DNA of 64,000 nucleotides from Stenotrophomonas maltophilia. Lineage in GTDB: Bacteria; Pseudomonadota; Gammaproteobacteria; Xanthomonadales; Xanthomonadaceae. Where the stretch lies: the NCBI RefSeq assembly GCF_004920835.1, contig NZ_QFHO01000002.1:62001-126000 (forward strand), in the 5' to 3' direction. Position numbers and translations under genes: made by a program. Each line of letters begins with the position of its first letter. Position 1 is the stretch's first letter. This document shows positions 37,679-47,267 of this stretch, piece by piece. The notes under the pieces are model-generated. The model was not told the origin of the DNA. It did no database searches and saw only the letters and a list, made by a program, of their open reading frames with translations.

Positions 37679-38030
37679 TCTATGATCTCCGATCGATTTC
37701 AACTAACTCTGACCGACCCCAAGCCGGTTTGCCACTGGCGGCGCGGAGACAACTAGTTGGGGGGATCTGTCGGATAGTAGATGAACATCGCGTGCTTGTC
37801 TCATAGTCGTGTCATAGCTTGCCTCGGGCATATGATCGCGCTGCGTTACTACGGCCCCCATGCGTGTCGAAGAATTCGGTGTCACCCCCGCGCTTAAAAC
37901 TTTCAATGCGGTGATGAGACTTTAGTTGGGCGGGCGTGTCGAGTACAAAGCTATAGAACGAAAGTAGTATTCCGCGAGCTCGAATCCTCTCTGTATCGGT
38001 CCAGTTATTTTTCCCCCTACGGTGGCCTAG
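37679..38030. other. Non-coding flank upstream of the island operon
   Basis: About 350 bp of mixed composition precede the DUF2130 gene on its strand. Short open frames exist on both strands but none shows codon structure or a domain. The operon promoter must be here; I cannot place a convincing -35/-10 pair by eye. Confidence 0.4.
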
Positions 38031-38109
38031 CTTCCCTATAGACCAGCTCGACCAGCTCTCGTCCAGCAAAGTGAAAGCCCTCAACTAGGCCCTCTTCCAG
38101 ATGTCAGTC
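38031..38109 (-). pseudogene. Decayed C-terminal fragment of a paralogue of the 118-residue orphan
   Basis: Read on the minus strand this gives H-LEEGLVEGFHFAGRELVEL-VYRE, which lines up with H-LDEGVVDGLFLACRGLVEW-ACRE at the end of the gene at 38458-38814. A TGA stands just before the matching His, and nothing upstream is conserved. It is a truncated remnant lying exactly at the outer edge of the AT-rich island, about 350 bp from the intact copy. Confidence 0.7.
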
Positions 38110-38457
38110 GGGCGTGGACATCGCCTCATGGCGCCTTGCTGCGTGCGGGATCTCCACCGCGGCCAGAATGGCCACTGCCGCACGGCCAACGCCTGTCAGA
38201 GCCCGTCGGTGGCGCCTTCAGAGAGCTTCTCCTCCGGCCCGGTTCGCGATCGCGCTTGAAGCAGCCCTGGAACATGAGGAGTTCCGGGAAATGGGCAGGC
38301 GCCTTCGTTGATGGAGCCATTTGCAGAGAAGGGTGGATTCTCGCAAGTGGGCATGTCGCGGACCTACGCGTTAGTAGGGCCTAGCGCCAGCCGCTGCAAA
38401 CGGTTGGCAGACAGTGCGAGTTACAAACTAGGGCGGCTAGCTGGCGCGCGCACGCTC

Positions 38458-38814
38458 TCACTCCGGCCTAACCTCCCGACAAGCCCACTCAACCAGCCCT
38501 CGGCAAGCCAAAAACAACCCATCCACAACCCCCTCATCCAAATGCCGCTCTGGGTCCGCAGCCACCCGGCAGCGGTCCGCCGCGTGCAGCAGCTCCAGCA
38601 CCGTAAGCGCGCCAACCATCGCGCGCTCACTCCTCGCCAGGCTTACGCGGCGGCCCGGTGACACGTCGTTCTCCGGCCAGGGATGCCCATCAGCCCCCTC
38701 GCAGCCGCGCATGCGCTTGAGGATGCCGAGCAGGGAGTTCAGGTCGGGTAGGGGAGTGTCGTCGTTGATGGGTTCAACAACGGTGTACGAAGAGAAGGTG
38801 TCGGATTCGTTCAT
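38458..38814 (-). CDS. Orphan 118-residue protein under an antisense-type leader
   Basis: A small acidic-then-helical protein beginning MNESDTFSSYTVVEPINDD and ending LVEWACREVRPE. It has a disordered N-terminus and two C-terminal amphipathic helices (ERAMVGALTVLELLHAAD; DEGVVDGLFLACRGLVEW). I do not recognise the family. Start ATG 38814 was chosen for the charged, typical opening; the frame stays open for 52 further codons across a structured leader. A remnant paralogue lies at 38031-38109, and a structured RNA upstream on the same strand is complementary to the leader. Confidence 0.65.
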   Translation of the reverse strand: MNESDTFSSYTVVEPINDDTPLPDLNSLLGILKRMRGCEGADGHPWPENDVSPGRRVSLARSERAMVGALTVLELLHAADRCRVAADPERHLDEGVVDGLFLACRGLVEWACREVRPE

Positions 38815-38996
38815 GGCGTCGGCTTCCGTGGCTGTGCTTAACAGCGCCACCGCGAAGAGGTGGCGGACGATGCGTGGCTGCAAACCGGTTGATGCAGCGC
38901 TATTGGCCGGTGAGTCCGAAGACTCCCACGCACCGCCCGCCAGAAAGGCCGACGGATTGCCCGCCGGCACCGGTTAAGGACGGTGCCGACGGGCAA

Positions 38997-39078
38997 GCGT
39001 AAACAACTTGCGCGTGCATCAAACGGGTTTGCAGACCCGGAGCCACCCGTTGTCGGTGGCACGTCATGGTGTTTACGC
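38997..39078 (-). ncRNA. Compact structured RNA, antisense to the downstream leader (C4-like layout)
   Basis: An 82-nt unit closed by an 8-bp stem GCGTAAAC/GTTTACGC holds two inner hairpins: GCCACC-GACAAC-GGGTGGC and CGGGT-CTGCAA-ACCCG. The second, with its 3' flank (39015-39034), is complementary over about 19-20 nt, with one mismatch and one bulge, to 38878-38896 in the leader of the 118-residue gene, 64-82 nt before its start codon. Between them is a GTGGGAGTC-TTCG-GACTCAC hairpin (38910-38929). An upstream structured RNA targeting the leader of its own operon is the arrangement of phage P1 C4 antisense RNA; membership of that family is not proven. Confidence 0.55.
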
Positions 39079-39365
39079 CGTCGCTTCGAATGCCAATAGA
39101 AATTCGCGAACGAATCGTTGAATCCGAGAGCGAAGAACTATTGTTGCACGCACCATTCGTGCAAGACGCGACGTCACCAGACGCATTCGCGCAGCTGCTC
39201 TGTTAGTTGCGAACCAAACTGCCGCAATCGCCCACGCCACAAGCGAATAGCGCGACGGCTTCCTTTGCAACAGTTCTTAGTCCGCCTCGGCAGGCAGCGG
39301 CGCCGGATCAGCCGCACTCCCCGAAAATCGGTTCAATCCCGACAACGCCAGCGAACCTCGCAGCC
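39079..39365. other. Gap without a supported gene
   Basis: About 290 bp upstream of the structured RNA. It is rich in CGCGAA/TTCGCG words and may hold the RNA's promoter, but no gene or convincing promoter can be named. Confidence 0.3.
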
Positions 39366-40295
39366 TCAACCAACGCCATCCTCAGCCGCATTCCCCACCA
39401 GCAAATCAATCATCGCCTCAATCATCGCCCGCGCCGCCGCCGACTGCCGCCGATGCGGCGCATAGATCACCGAGAACGGCCGAGATCTCCCCCGCAGCTG
39501 CGGCAGCACTTCCACCAGCTCCCCACGCAACAGCCGCTCGCGCACGATGAAATCATAGCTCTGGCAGATGCCGATGCCCTGTTCGGCCAGCGACACCACG
39601 CCCAGCACATCGTCGGAGGTCTCGATGGACGAGCGCGGCAGCCAGTCCACGTCGCGCCCGCCGTCGCGGAAGACCCAGGGCGCCAGCCGCCCGGTGCGCG
39701 GCATCACGAACGGCAGGCACAGGTGCTGCTGCAGGTCGTCCAGCGTCTGCGGCGTACCCCGGCGCTGCAGGTAGTCCGGCGAAGCCACCAGCATCAACGG
39801 CGCGTCTTCCAGCTTTCGCGCTACCAGCCCGCTGTCCGGCAGCTGGCCCAGGCGGATGGCCAGGTCGAAGCCTTCGGCCACCAGGTCCACGTTACGGTTG
39901 GTGATGTTCAGTTCCACCTGCACCTACGGGTACTGCTGCGCAAACCGTGCCAGCACGGGCGGCAGCCGGTAGTGGCCATAGGTGGTGGGCACGCTCAGGC
40001 GCACGCGGCCGGCCAGCGCACCGTCCTGGGCCAGTACGTCGCGCTCGGCCTCGTCCAGCAGGCCAAAGGCGGTGCGCACCTGTTCCAGATAGAGCCGCCC
40101 GGCGTCGGTCAGTCCCACGCGGCGGGTGGTCCGCTGCAGCAGCTGCCGGCCCAGCCGCGCTTCCAGGCGGGTGACCGCGCGGCTCAGCACCGAGGGCGTG
40201 GTGGACAGCGCCACCGCGCCGGCGGTGAACGAGCCGTGCTCGACCACCGCCAGGAACACCTCCACATCGCCCAGGTAGTCGAACTTGCGGCTCAT
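39366..40295 (-). pseudogene. LysR-family regulator interrupted by an in-frame stop
   Basis: The first part (40295 down to 39927) encodes a normal LysR HTH, MSRKFDYLGDVEVFLAVVEH then RAVTRLEARLGRQLLQRTTR, and the start of the effector domain. A TAG at 39924-39926 (after QQYP) then stops it. The frame continues as QVELNITNRNVDLVAEGFDL to a normal LysR end at 39366. The second, partial copy at 45955-46325 reads QQYPQQVELN here, so the stop comes with a small change of one codon in this copy. It was divergent from, and presumably controlled, the DJ-1/PfpI gene. It may be inactive or produce only the DNA-binding part. Confidence 0.8.
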
Positions 40296-40382
40296 TTGGC
40301 TCTCCGGGGAACAGATGTTTTGCGACAGGGCCAATTTATCGCTGCTGGGGCGATGAATAAAGTGGCCGCCATTCCCCGATAG

Positions 40383-41232
<850 letters not shown>

Positions 41233-41330
41233 GGCGGGTTCTGCATCGCATGCGGTGCCGTGGCACCATGGTGGATCGGCTTCGTTCTTATGGGCGAGGC
41301 CGGTTACCCAGGGAAGCCATTCACTCCGAC

Positions 41331-42068
41331 ATGCGAACGTCCGTCCTCTTCATTCTCTCCGCGCTGTGCCTGGTTCTGCTGTCTGGCTGCGCCAGTGGGC
41401 CGGAGTATCACCATTACAGTCGCGAGATCACCAGCGCGTTCGTGGCCGACGACGGCAAGCTGTATCTGCTGCCTGTCTATGACGAGCCCATGCGCTTCGA
41501 CGCCGCGCCGTTCCGTGACTACCGTGCGCTGATGGACAGCCCGTTGCGCCAGGCCGTGGTCTGCGCGCAGTTGTACATCCGTGAGGACTGGCGCGTGCCG
41601 GCCGACAGGAGCAAGGTGCATGGCAGCTACGCGCTGCTGCTGCGGCCAGAGCAGGTGACGCCGGAGCAGGCGGCGCAGTTCAAGCTGGAGCGGTTGGAGA
41701 TCAGCCCGCGGGTGGCCAAGGCCATCGACGAGTTGACGCGCCGACCGTACATCCTTGAAGCCCGGAGCCGCTACGAACTGGCGGCCAACCCGGACTGCAA
41801 TCTTTCCAGGAAGGGCGGCAGCTATTACAGCGCGCTGTTCGAGGGGGATGGCGAGCGGGTGCAATTGCCGGACGCTGCGGCGCTGGCCGCGAAGGCGAAG
41901 CTACCGCAGTCGATTACCGCGCGGGCTGAGCGGATCCGGCCGGACGATACGGACAAGCCGGGGGTTGGGACGGCGGCCGGGAAGGTGCTGGGCGCGGCGC
42001 TGATTCCTGTGGCGGTTCCGGTGTTTGTGTTGAGCCTTCCGTTTTTGGGGCCGGATCATTGGAAGTGA
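41331..42068 (+). CDS. Lipoprotein of unknown function (intact copy)
   Basis: A 245-residue lipoprotein (LLSGCAS, Cys at residue 18) with a C-terminal hydrophobic segment (GAALIPVAVPVFVLSLPFL) just before the end. I recognise no domain. The ATG at 41331 (MRTSVLFILSALC) starts the signal; a longer open frame upstream is not supported. A closely similar frameshifted copy is at 46441-47173, and both are followed by the same ATCCACGCGTGGCGTGGAT repeat. Confidence 0.78.
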   Translation: MRTSVLFILSALCLVLLSGCASGPEYHHYSREITSAFVADDGKLYLLPVYDEPMRFDAAPFRDYRALMDSPLRQAVVCAQLYIREDWRVPADRSKVHGSYALLLRPEQVTPEQAAQFKLERLEISPRVAKAIDELTRRPYILEARSRYELAANPDCNLSRKGGSYYSALFEGDGERVQLPDAAALAAKAKLPQSITARAERIRPDDTDKPGVGTAAGKVLGAALIPVAVPVFVLSLPFLGPDHWK

Positions 42069-42086
42069 TGGGGCGTTGAAGCCGAA

Positions 42087-42111
42087 GCATCCACGCGTGG
42101 CGTGGATCTAC
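42087..42111. repeat. ATCCACGCGTGGCGTGGATCTAC palindrome, copy 1
   Basis: GATCCACGCCACGCGTGGAT-type REP, 19 bp past the lipoprotein stop. It has the GTAG end (as CTAC) of the REP family with a different stem. An identical unit is at 47188-47212, and a half copy follows at 47242. Confidence 0.8.
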
Positions 42112-42117
42112 TGATCT

Positions 42118-42411
42118 TCAGGCCTTGCTCCTCGGCCTCCCACCCGCACGCAGCGTACTCGCCAGCGCTGGAAGGTATGCAACGGTGTCGGTTCGAGCGA
42201 CGACAACGAATGCATCAGCACGTCGTTGGCTCATTCCCTCTGGCGGAAAGCCCTGAAGGCTGATGCCCGAAGCCTCGAGCAGGGTGGATGCACCGGTATC
42301 GAGCAGGATCAATGCCTCCTTGCCATTGATGACGGCGGGCAGGCGCGGCATCACCATCGTTACTGTGGAAGGTGCGGTCAAGGCACAGCGTGTCGGCATC
42401 GGTGCCACCAC
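42118..42411 (-). other. Possible retropepsin-like gene remnant
   Basis: An open frame of 97 codons contains VINGKEALILLDTGASTL, which resembles the DTGA active site of bacterial retropepsin-like proteases. The frame has a TAG just upstream of its first codon, no ribosome site and no second half of the fold, so if real it is a fragment. The rest of the 547-bp gap 42069-42615 shows only repeats and the permease 3' hairpin. Confidence 0.25.
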
Positions 42412-42583
42412 CTACATCAGGACCGGTGGTGACGTCCGACTACTTCGTCGCCAAACTCATCCCATGGGGAGTGGCAGCGGTTCCGGCTCCAAGCTTGAGA
42501 AGTCAGGCCAGTCGCGGCGCACGAGCCCGGCGCAGGCGCTGTGTCCAAAGGGGTTTCCGTTTCCGATAAGCCGATATGAACGG

Positions 42584-42608
42584 ACGGGCCGGCGCAGGGC
42601 CGGCCCGT
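42584..42608 (-). terminator. Hairpin downstream of the APC permease
   Basis: ACGGGCCGGC-GCAGG-GCCGGCCCGT is a perfect 10-bp stem 8 bp past the permease stop. The T run is poor (TCCGTTC), so termination efficiency is uncertain. Confidence 0.5.
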
Positions 42609-42615
42609 AGGCGGA

Positions 42616-44091
42616 TCAGGAGGACTTGGCCAGCTTGCTGTTGCGGATGCCGTAGCCCAGGTAGATCAGCAGGCCGAGCAGGGTCCAGCCAACGAACAGG
42701 TGCCAATGCACCACGAAGGCCTGCCAGAACAGGAACAGGCAAGTGGCCGCGCCGAGCGGGCAGATGATCCACACCGCCGGCACGCGGAACGGGCGGTGCA
42801 GGTCCGGCTTGGAATAGCGCAGCACCAGCACCCCGATGCAGACCGTGGCGAAGGCCAGCAGGGTACCCATCGACACCAGTTCGCCCAGCACGTTCAGCGG
42901 CACCAGGCCGGCCAGTGCGGCGGCGATCACGCCGACCACGATGGTGGCGACGTACGGGGTGCGGAAGCGGGCATGGACCTTGCCGAAGAACTTCGGCAGC
43001 AGGCCGTCGCGGGAGATGGTGTAGGCGATGCGGGTCTGGCCCATCATCATCACCAGCACCACCGAGGACAGGCCGGCGATGGCACCGATCTCGACCAGCG
43101 TCTTCAGCCAGGCCAGGGTCGGGTAGGGCTCCAGCGCGGTGGCTACCGGCTTGTCGGTGCCCAGCAGGTGGTACGGCATCATGCCGGTCAGAACCGCGCA
43201 GACGATGATGTAGACAATGGTGCATACCGCCAGCGAGCCGAGCAGGCCGATCGGCATGTTGCGCTGCGGGTCCTTGGTTTCGCCGGCGGCGGTGGAGACC
43301 GCATCGAAGCCGATGTAGGCGAAGAACACGATCGTTGCCGCACGGAACACGCCGCTCCAACCGAACTCACCCGCCACGCCGGTGTTTTCCGGGATGAACG
43401 GTTGCCAGTTGGCCGGATCGATGTGGGCCGCGCCGATGCCGATGAACAGGCAGATGACGGTGACCTTGATCGCCACGATGATCGCGTTGACGAAGGCCGA
43501 CTGGGTCACACCCACGTACAGCAGGCCGGACACCGCCGCGACGATCAGCACCGCCGGCAGGTTGAACAGCTTGCCCGAGGCGATGAACTCGCTGCCGGTC
43601 CAGGCAATGGGAGCTGCGCTGAGCGCATCCGGGAACGGCATGTGCAACGTGGTGGTGATGAAGCTGATCAGGTACGCCGACCAGCCCACCGCGACCGAGG
43701 CCGAGGCGAACAGGTACTCCAGCACCAGGCACCAGCCGATGAACCAGGCCATGCCTTCGCCGAGGGTGGCATAGGAATAGGAGTAGGCACTGCCGGAGAC
43801 CGGCATCATCGCTGCGAACTCGGCGTAGCACAGGCCCGCCAGGGCGCACGCGAAACCGGCGATGACGAACGACAGCATCACTGCCGGGCCGGCGTGGTTG
43901 GCCGCAGCCTGGCCGGTCAGCACGAAGATGCCTGCGCCGATCACCGCACCCACGCCAAGCAGGATGAGGTGTTTAGCCGTGAGGGTCCGTTTCAACGTGG
44001 CTTCGCCGTCCAGGCTGCCTTCGATGGGTTCGCCAGCATCGACGTGCCCCACCGGCTCGAGTGGCTTGATTCTCAATAGGGCTTTCAACAT
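42616..44091 (-). CDS. APC-superfamily cationic amino-acid permease
   Basis: A 491-residue transporter with about 12-14 membrane helices. The APC opening GVGAVIGAGIFVLTGQAA and FFAYIGFDAVSTAAGETKDPQRNMPIG are diagnostic of the CAT/YfnA group. It would import a cationic or branched amino acid with cations. Codon use and GC match the core genome. No neighbouring amino-acid enzymes hint at the substrate. Confidence 0.9.
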   Translation of the reverse strand: MLKALLRIKPLEPVGHVDAGEPIEGSLDGEATLKRTLTAKHLILLGVGAVIGAGIFVLTGQAAANHAGPAVMLSFVIAGFACALAGLCYAEFAAMMPVSGSAYSYSYATLGEGMAWFIGWCLVLEYLFASASVAVGWSAYLISFITTTLHMPFPDALSAAPIAWTGSEFIASGKLFNLPAVLIVAAVSGLLYVGVTQSAFVNAIIVAIKVTVICLFIGIGAAHIDPANWQPFIPENTGVAGEFGWSGVFRAATIVFFAYIGFDAVSTAAGETKDPQRNMPIGLLGSLAVCTIVYIIVCAVLTGMMPYHLLGTDKPVATALEPYPTLAWLKTLVEIGAIAGLSSVVLVMMMGQTRIAYTISRDGLLPKFFGKVHARFRTPYVATIVVGVIAAALAGLVPLNVLGELVSMGTLLAFATVCIGVLVLRYSKPDLHRPFRVPAVWIICPLGAATCLFLFWQAFVVHWHLFVGWTLLGLLIYLGYGIRNSKLAKSS

Positions 44092-44164
44092 GTGTATCTC
44101 CTGGAGATCGAATCAGGCGGTTTGTCGATCGTTGCCGACGGCCTGGAAGGCTAGGAAGGAGCTG

Positions 44165-45148
44165 TCAGAAGGACATGCCTAAAGCGATCTGCGGGCGAAT
44201 GAAGTCAGCGGAGTTGCGGCCATCCAGCGTAAATTCGACGCCGGCGATCAGCCCCACTGACGCATTGAAGTGGTACTGCAGGGCCGGAGCCATGCTCAGG
44301 CTTCTGCTGGCAGGTCGCTGTTCGTAGATGGGTTGAATGCCATTTCCAGTTGCAGGAACATAACCGCGCAGGTTCTGACGGCCCTCACGAGTCCCTGCGA
44401 TTTCCATCACCGCTACCCAGCGCGGATTGAAGCTGTACTCGGCGCCAATCGATGCCCTCAGTACGGAGCCGCGGGCCATGCTGCCCTGGAAGCCGGGTGG
44501 GGTGCCGTAGATGCTGGCACCAGAGATGGCGATGCGTTCGGGTGTGGGGCTTACGCTGAAGTGAGCTCGCCAGCGCAGTGGTCTTTCATTCTTCATCCAG
44601 ATGATCTGTTGAATACCCAGGCCTAGTGTTGTGCGTTGAACGCCATCGCCTTGTGCATTCAGTGCGTTATCGGTGATGCGATCATGGTTGCCTGTGGCGA
44701 AGCGTTGCGTTAGTGACACGGATATCGCTGGCCGCGTGCCATCGGTACTGGGTTGTTGCAACAAGTAAAGCAGGCCGGCGCTGCTGCCGGTCATTCGGAA
44801 TCCATCACTGCGATCGCTACCTGACTCCGCGCGAACTGCCGCGAGACTGATCTGGCCGGTAAGCCGTTCGCTCACTCCATAGGACATCGGCAGCAACAGC
44901 GACCAATCGCCGCTGTCCACTTCGAGACGCTGCCTCTTGCCAGCATCATCAAAGATCCTCTTGCTGTCGGTGCGAACTAGATAGGGTTGGATATACCAAT
45001 TGCCTTTCCGTACTCCGGCAGGATTCGGAGTGATCAACGGTCCTGTGAAATTGACGGTCTTCAGATCGCGCTCCGAAGGAGCGGCCATCGCCTGAGGTGC
45101 ATTGAACAATGCAACGATCAAGGTTGCGAGAGATGAAGATCTGCGCAT
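44165..45148 (-). CDS. Predicted outer-membrane beta-barrel protein
   Basis: A 327-residue protein with a signal peptide (MRRSSSLATLIVALFNAPQ, cleavage AMA-A) and alternating-residue strands ending in ...IALGMSF with a terminal Phe, the signature for BAM insertion. The start is ATG 45148; the open frame upstream is not supported. GC is visibly lower than its neighbours, so it may be acquired. Family not recognised; it resembles transporter-type barrels of the DUF3187/phenol-meta type only loosely. Confidence 0.65.
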   Translation of the reverse strand: MRRSSSLATLIVALFNAPQAMAAPSERDLKTVNFTGPLITPNPAGVRKGNWYIQPYLVRTDSKRIFDDAGKRQRLEVDSGDWSLLLPMSYGVSERLTGQISLAAVRAESGSDRSDGFRMTGSSAGLLYLLQQPSTDGTRPAISVSLTQRFATGNHDRITDNALNAQGDGVQRTTLGLGIQQIIWMKNERPLRWRAHFSVSPTPERIAISGASIYGTPPGFQGSMARGSVLRASIGAEYSFNPRWVAVMEIAGTREGRQNLRGYVPATGNGIQPIYEQRPASRSLSMAPALQYHFNASVGLIAGVEFTLDGRNSADFIRPQIALGMSF

Positions 45149-45954
45149 ACAGGCTTTTCCTTGTGGGTAAGGGCTCAGTGTCAAATCTGCTTTAAGCCCG
45201 ACTACCTTCGGATGCGCGTGTGGTGAATACAATTCACAAACCTGCTGGAGAAATCTGGTGCGCTCTTGACTGATGTTGGTGACGCAACATGTGCAAGGTG
45301 GGCCCGTCAAGAACGCAACACGGGTCACGGCGACAAGCGATCACGCCGTCACTCAGTCACACCGATTCCTTCTATGTACCGAGTACGGCCTTTGGGTGTG
45401 AGAGGCTGGCGGTGATCTCCGTGCCGGGGTGTCGTCACCTGTCACGATGTGGCCAGCAGGCGACCAATGTGCGCGGCTGCACGTCAGGTTCGTACACGCC
45501 AATAGCCTATTGGTACTAGCCCGCCTATTCAGCTGGTTGATGTTGCCTCAGGGACTCAATGGGTCATCAATATGATCACGTTCGTTGCATGGTGAAGCGA
45601 CGGTGCCCATTCGGTCCGGAGCTCCGGGCTAAACCATTCGCGGCCACACCGTTCTTGTCGGGGTCTCTCTTTCGTCCGTGCTCAGCATAAGCGTGGCCGC
45701 ATGCTGTAGTTCAGTCGATGCCCCTGGTAGTAAGCCAGCAGCCGACTCCCATGTTCCTGCTGCTCGGATGGAGTTGTGGTCAACATGTAGCCAGCATCGA
45801 CGCCTGGTGCCATCACCGCATGCAGGTGATGGCAGTGCGCAAGTTCAATCCGGTCAGGCGGCGCACCTGTGCCTGCTTACCAGCAGGGGTCACTAGGGCC
45901 TTCCGCAACAGATCCAACTGATTCCGCTCTGCCTGAGGCTGTAGCGGCAGTGCG
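45149..45954. other. Long gap without a supported gene
   Basis: About 800 bp. Small hairpins are seen (TGTTG-GTGACG-CAACA at about 45274, and CCAATAG-C-CTATTGG at 45499-45513). No frame shows protein-like composition. The base composition is lower in GC than the core, consistent with scarred, acquired DNA ahead of the duplicated LysR fragment. Confidence 0.4.
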
Positions 45955-46325
45955 CGGGCATCACGATGGGCAGGCACAGGTGCTGCTGCAGGTCATCCAG
46001 TGTCTACGGCGTCGCAGGCAATCCGGCGCAGCCACTCCGGCAGCTGGCTCAGGCGGATGGCCAGGTCGAAGCCTTCGGCCACCAGGTTCACGTTGCGATT
46101 GGTGATATTCAGTTCCACCTGCTGCGGGTACTGCTGCGCAAAGTGCGCCAGTACTGGCGGCAGCCGGTAGTGGCCATAGGCGGTGCGCACGCTCAGGCGC
46201 ACGCGGCCGGCCAGCGCGCCGTCTTGGCCCTGCACGTCGCGCTCGGCATCGTCCAGCGGGCCGAAGGCCGTGCGCACGAGTTCCAGATAGAGCCGCCCGG
46301 CGTCGGTCAGGCCCTTGTCGACCAC
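45955..46325 (-). pseudogene. Second, partial copy of the LysR regulator
   Basis: It matches 39700-40130 of the first LysR gene: TDAGRLYLE-VRTAFG-LDDAERDVQGQDGALAGRVRLSV, then YGHYRLPPVLAHFAQQYPQQVELN and NVNLVAEGFDLAIRL. The HTH half is missing on one side, and an internal deletion removes the ARKLEDAPLMLV stretch on the other. There is no start codon or full domain. It retains the QQ codons where the first copy has a stop. Confidence 0.8.
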
Positions 46326-46440
46326 ACTAAGTTTCACCGACTCAACTTGGAGCCTGATGGACCACATGGCACCATGGCGCCCGGCTCTGATCATCAGGTA
46401 AGACGAGGCCTTGTTTCCACGAAAGCCATTCACGACGACA

Positions 46441-47173
46441 TGCGAACGTCCGTCCTCTTCACCTTCTCCGCCCTGTGCCCGGCTCTGCTCTCTGGCTGTG
46501 CCAGTGGCCAGGAGGAGCACACCTCAAGCCGCGAGATCACGGGTGCGTTCGTGGCCGACGACGGCCAGCTGTACCTGTTGCCGCGCTTTGAGGAACCGAT
46601 GCGTTTCAATGCCGCGCCGTTCCGCGAGTACCGCGCGCTGATGGACAGTCCGCTGCGCGAGGCGGTGGCCTGCGCGCAGATGTACTTCCATGAGGATTGG
46701 CGCGACCCGGCCAACAAGGCCAAGGTGCACGGCAGCTATGCGCTGCTGCTCCGGCCGGAGCAGGTGACTCCGGAACAGGCCGCGCAGTTCAAGCTAGAGC
46801 GGATTGAGGTGATCCCACGCGAGGCGAAGTATGTGGATGAGCGCGCGCGCTACTACCTACCGCAGGATCGGAGCCGTTATGCGCTGGCGTTTGATCGTGC
46901 CTGCAATCTTTCAAGAAGGGTGGCAGCTATTACAGCGCGCAGTTCGGGGGCGACGGCGAGCGGGTGAAGTTGCCGGATGCTGCTGCGCTGGCGGCGAAGG
47001 CGAAGCTGACGCAGTCAATCATTGCGCGGGCAGAGCGGATCCAGCCGGAGGATACAGACAAGCCGGGGGTTGGGACGGCGGCCGGGAAGGTGCTGGGCGC
47101 GGCGTTGGTGCCTGTGGCGGTTCCGGTGTTTGTGTTGAGCCTGCAGTTCCTGGGGCCGGATCATTGGAAGTGA
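46441..47173 (+). pseudogene. Frameshifted second copy of the lipoprotein
   Basis: The signal MRTSVLFTFSALC with LLSGCAS and the body through AFDRACNLS match the gene at 41331-42068. A one-base deletion near 46912 (CTTTCAAGAAGGG against CTTTCCAGGAAGGG) shifts the frame. The remaining sequence, GGSYYSAQF through SLQFLGPDHWK, is intact in the next frame and ends at 47173. It is a recent inactivation, since the rest is well kept. Confidence 0.88.
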
Positions 47174-47187
47174 TGGGTTGAGGAGAA

Positions 47188-47212
47188 GCATCCACGCGTG
47201 GCGTGGATCTAC
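47188..47212. repeat. ATCCACGCGTGGCGTGGATCTAC palindrome, copy 2
   Basis: Identical to 42087-42111 and in the same place relative to the lipoprotein copy, so it was part of the duplicated segment. A broken half copy (GCATCCACG) follows at 47242. Confidence 0.8.
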
Positions 47213-47267
47213 TGAAGCAATCGGGCGCGGGGTAGGGCAAAGCATCCACGCAACGCTGTAAGTTCGG

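Noticed and set aside
37703-38084. Two minus-strand frames of 67 and 90 codons upstream of the DUF2130 gene
   Set aside because: They have mixed composition, no motif, and one overlaps a decayed gene fragment in another frame.
38114-38384. Overlapping short plus-strand frames, one ending EHEEFREMGRRLR
   Set aside because: There is no ribosome site, no recognisable family, and similar open frames occur by chance in this composition; one may be a tail of lost DNA, but that cannot be supported.
38815-38970. 52-codon in-frame N-terminal extension of the 118-residue gene
   Set aside because: The region is better explained as a structured leader with the antisense target and hairpins; the start at 38814 gives a more typical N-terminus. 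A translated leader cannot be fully excluded.
39073-39270. 65-codon minus-strand frame with helical, Arg/Ala-rich translation
   Set aside because: It has no family match and no ribosome site and overlaps the structured RNA element; codon pattern is not convincing.
33009-39365. Search for integrase, attachment site or flanking tRNA for the defence island
   Set aside because: None was seen. The island is inferred from composition, gene content and the broken paralogue, not from a known integration machinery.
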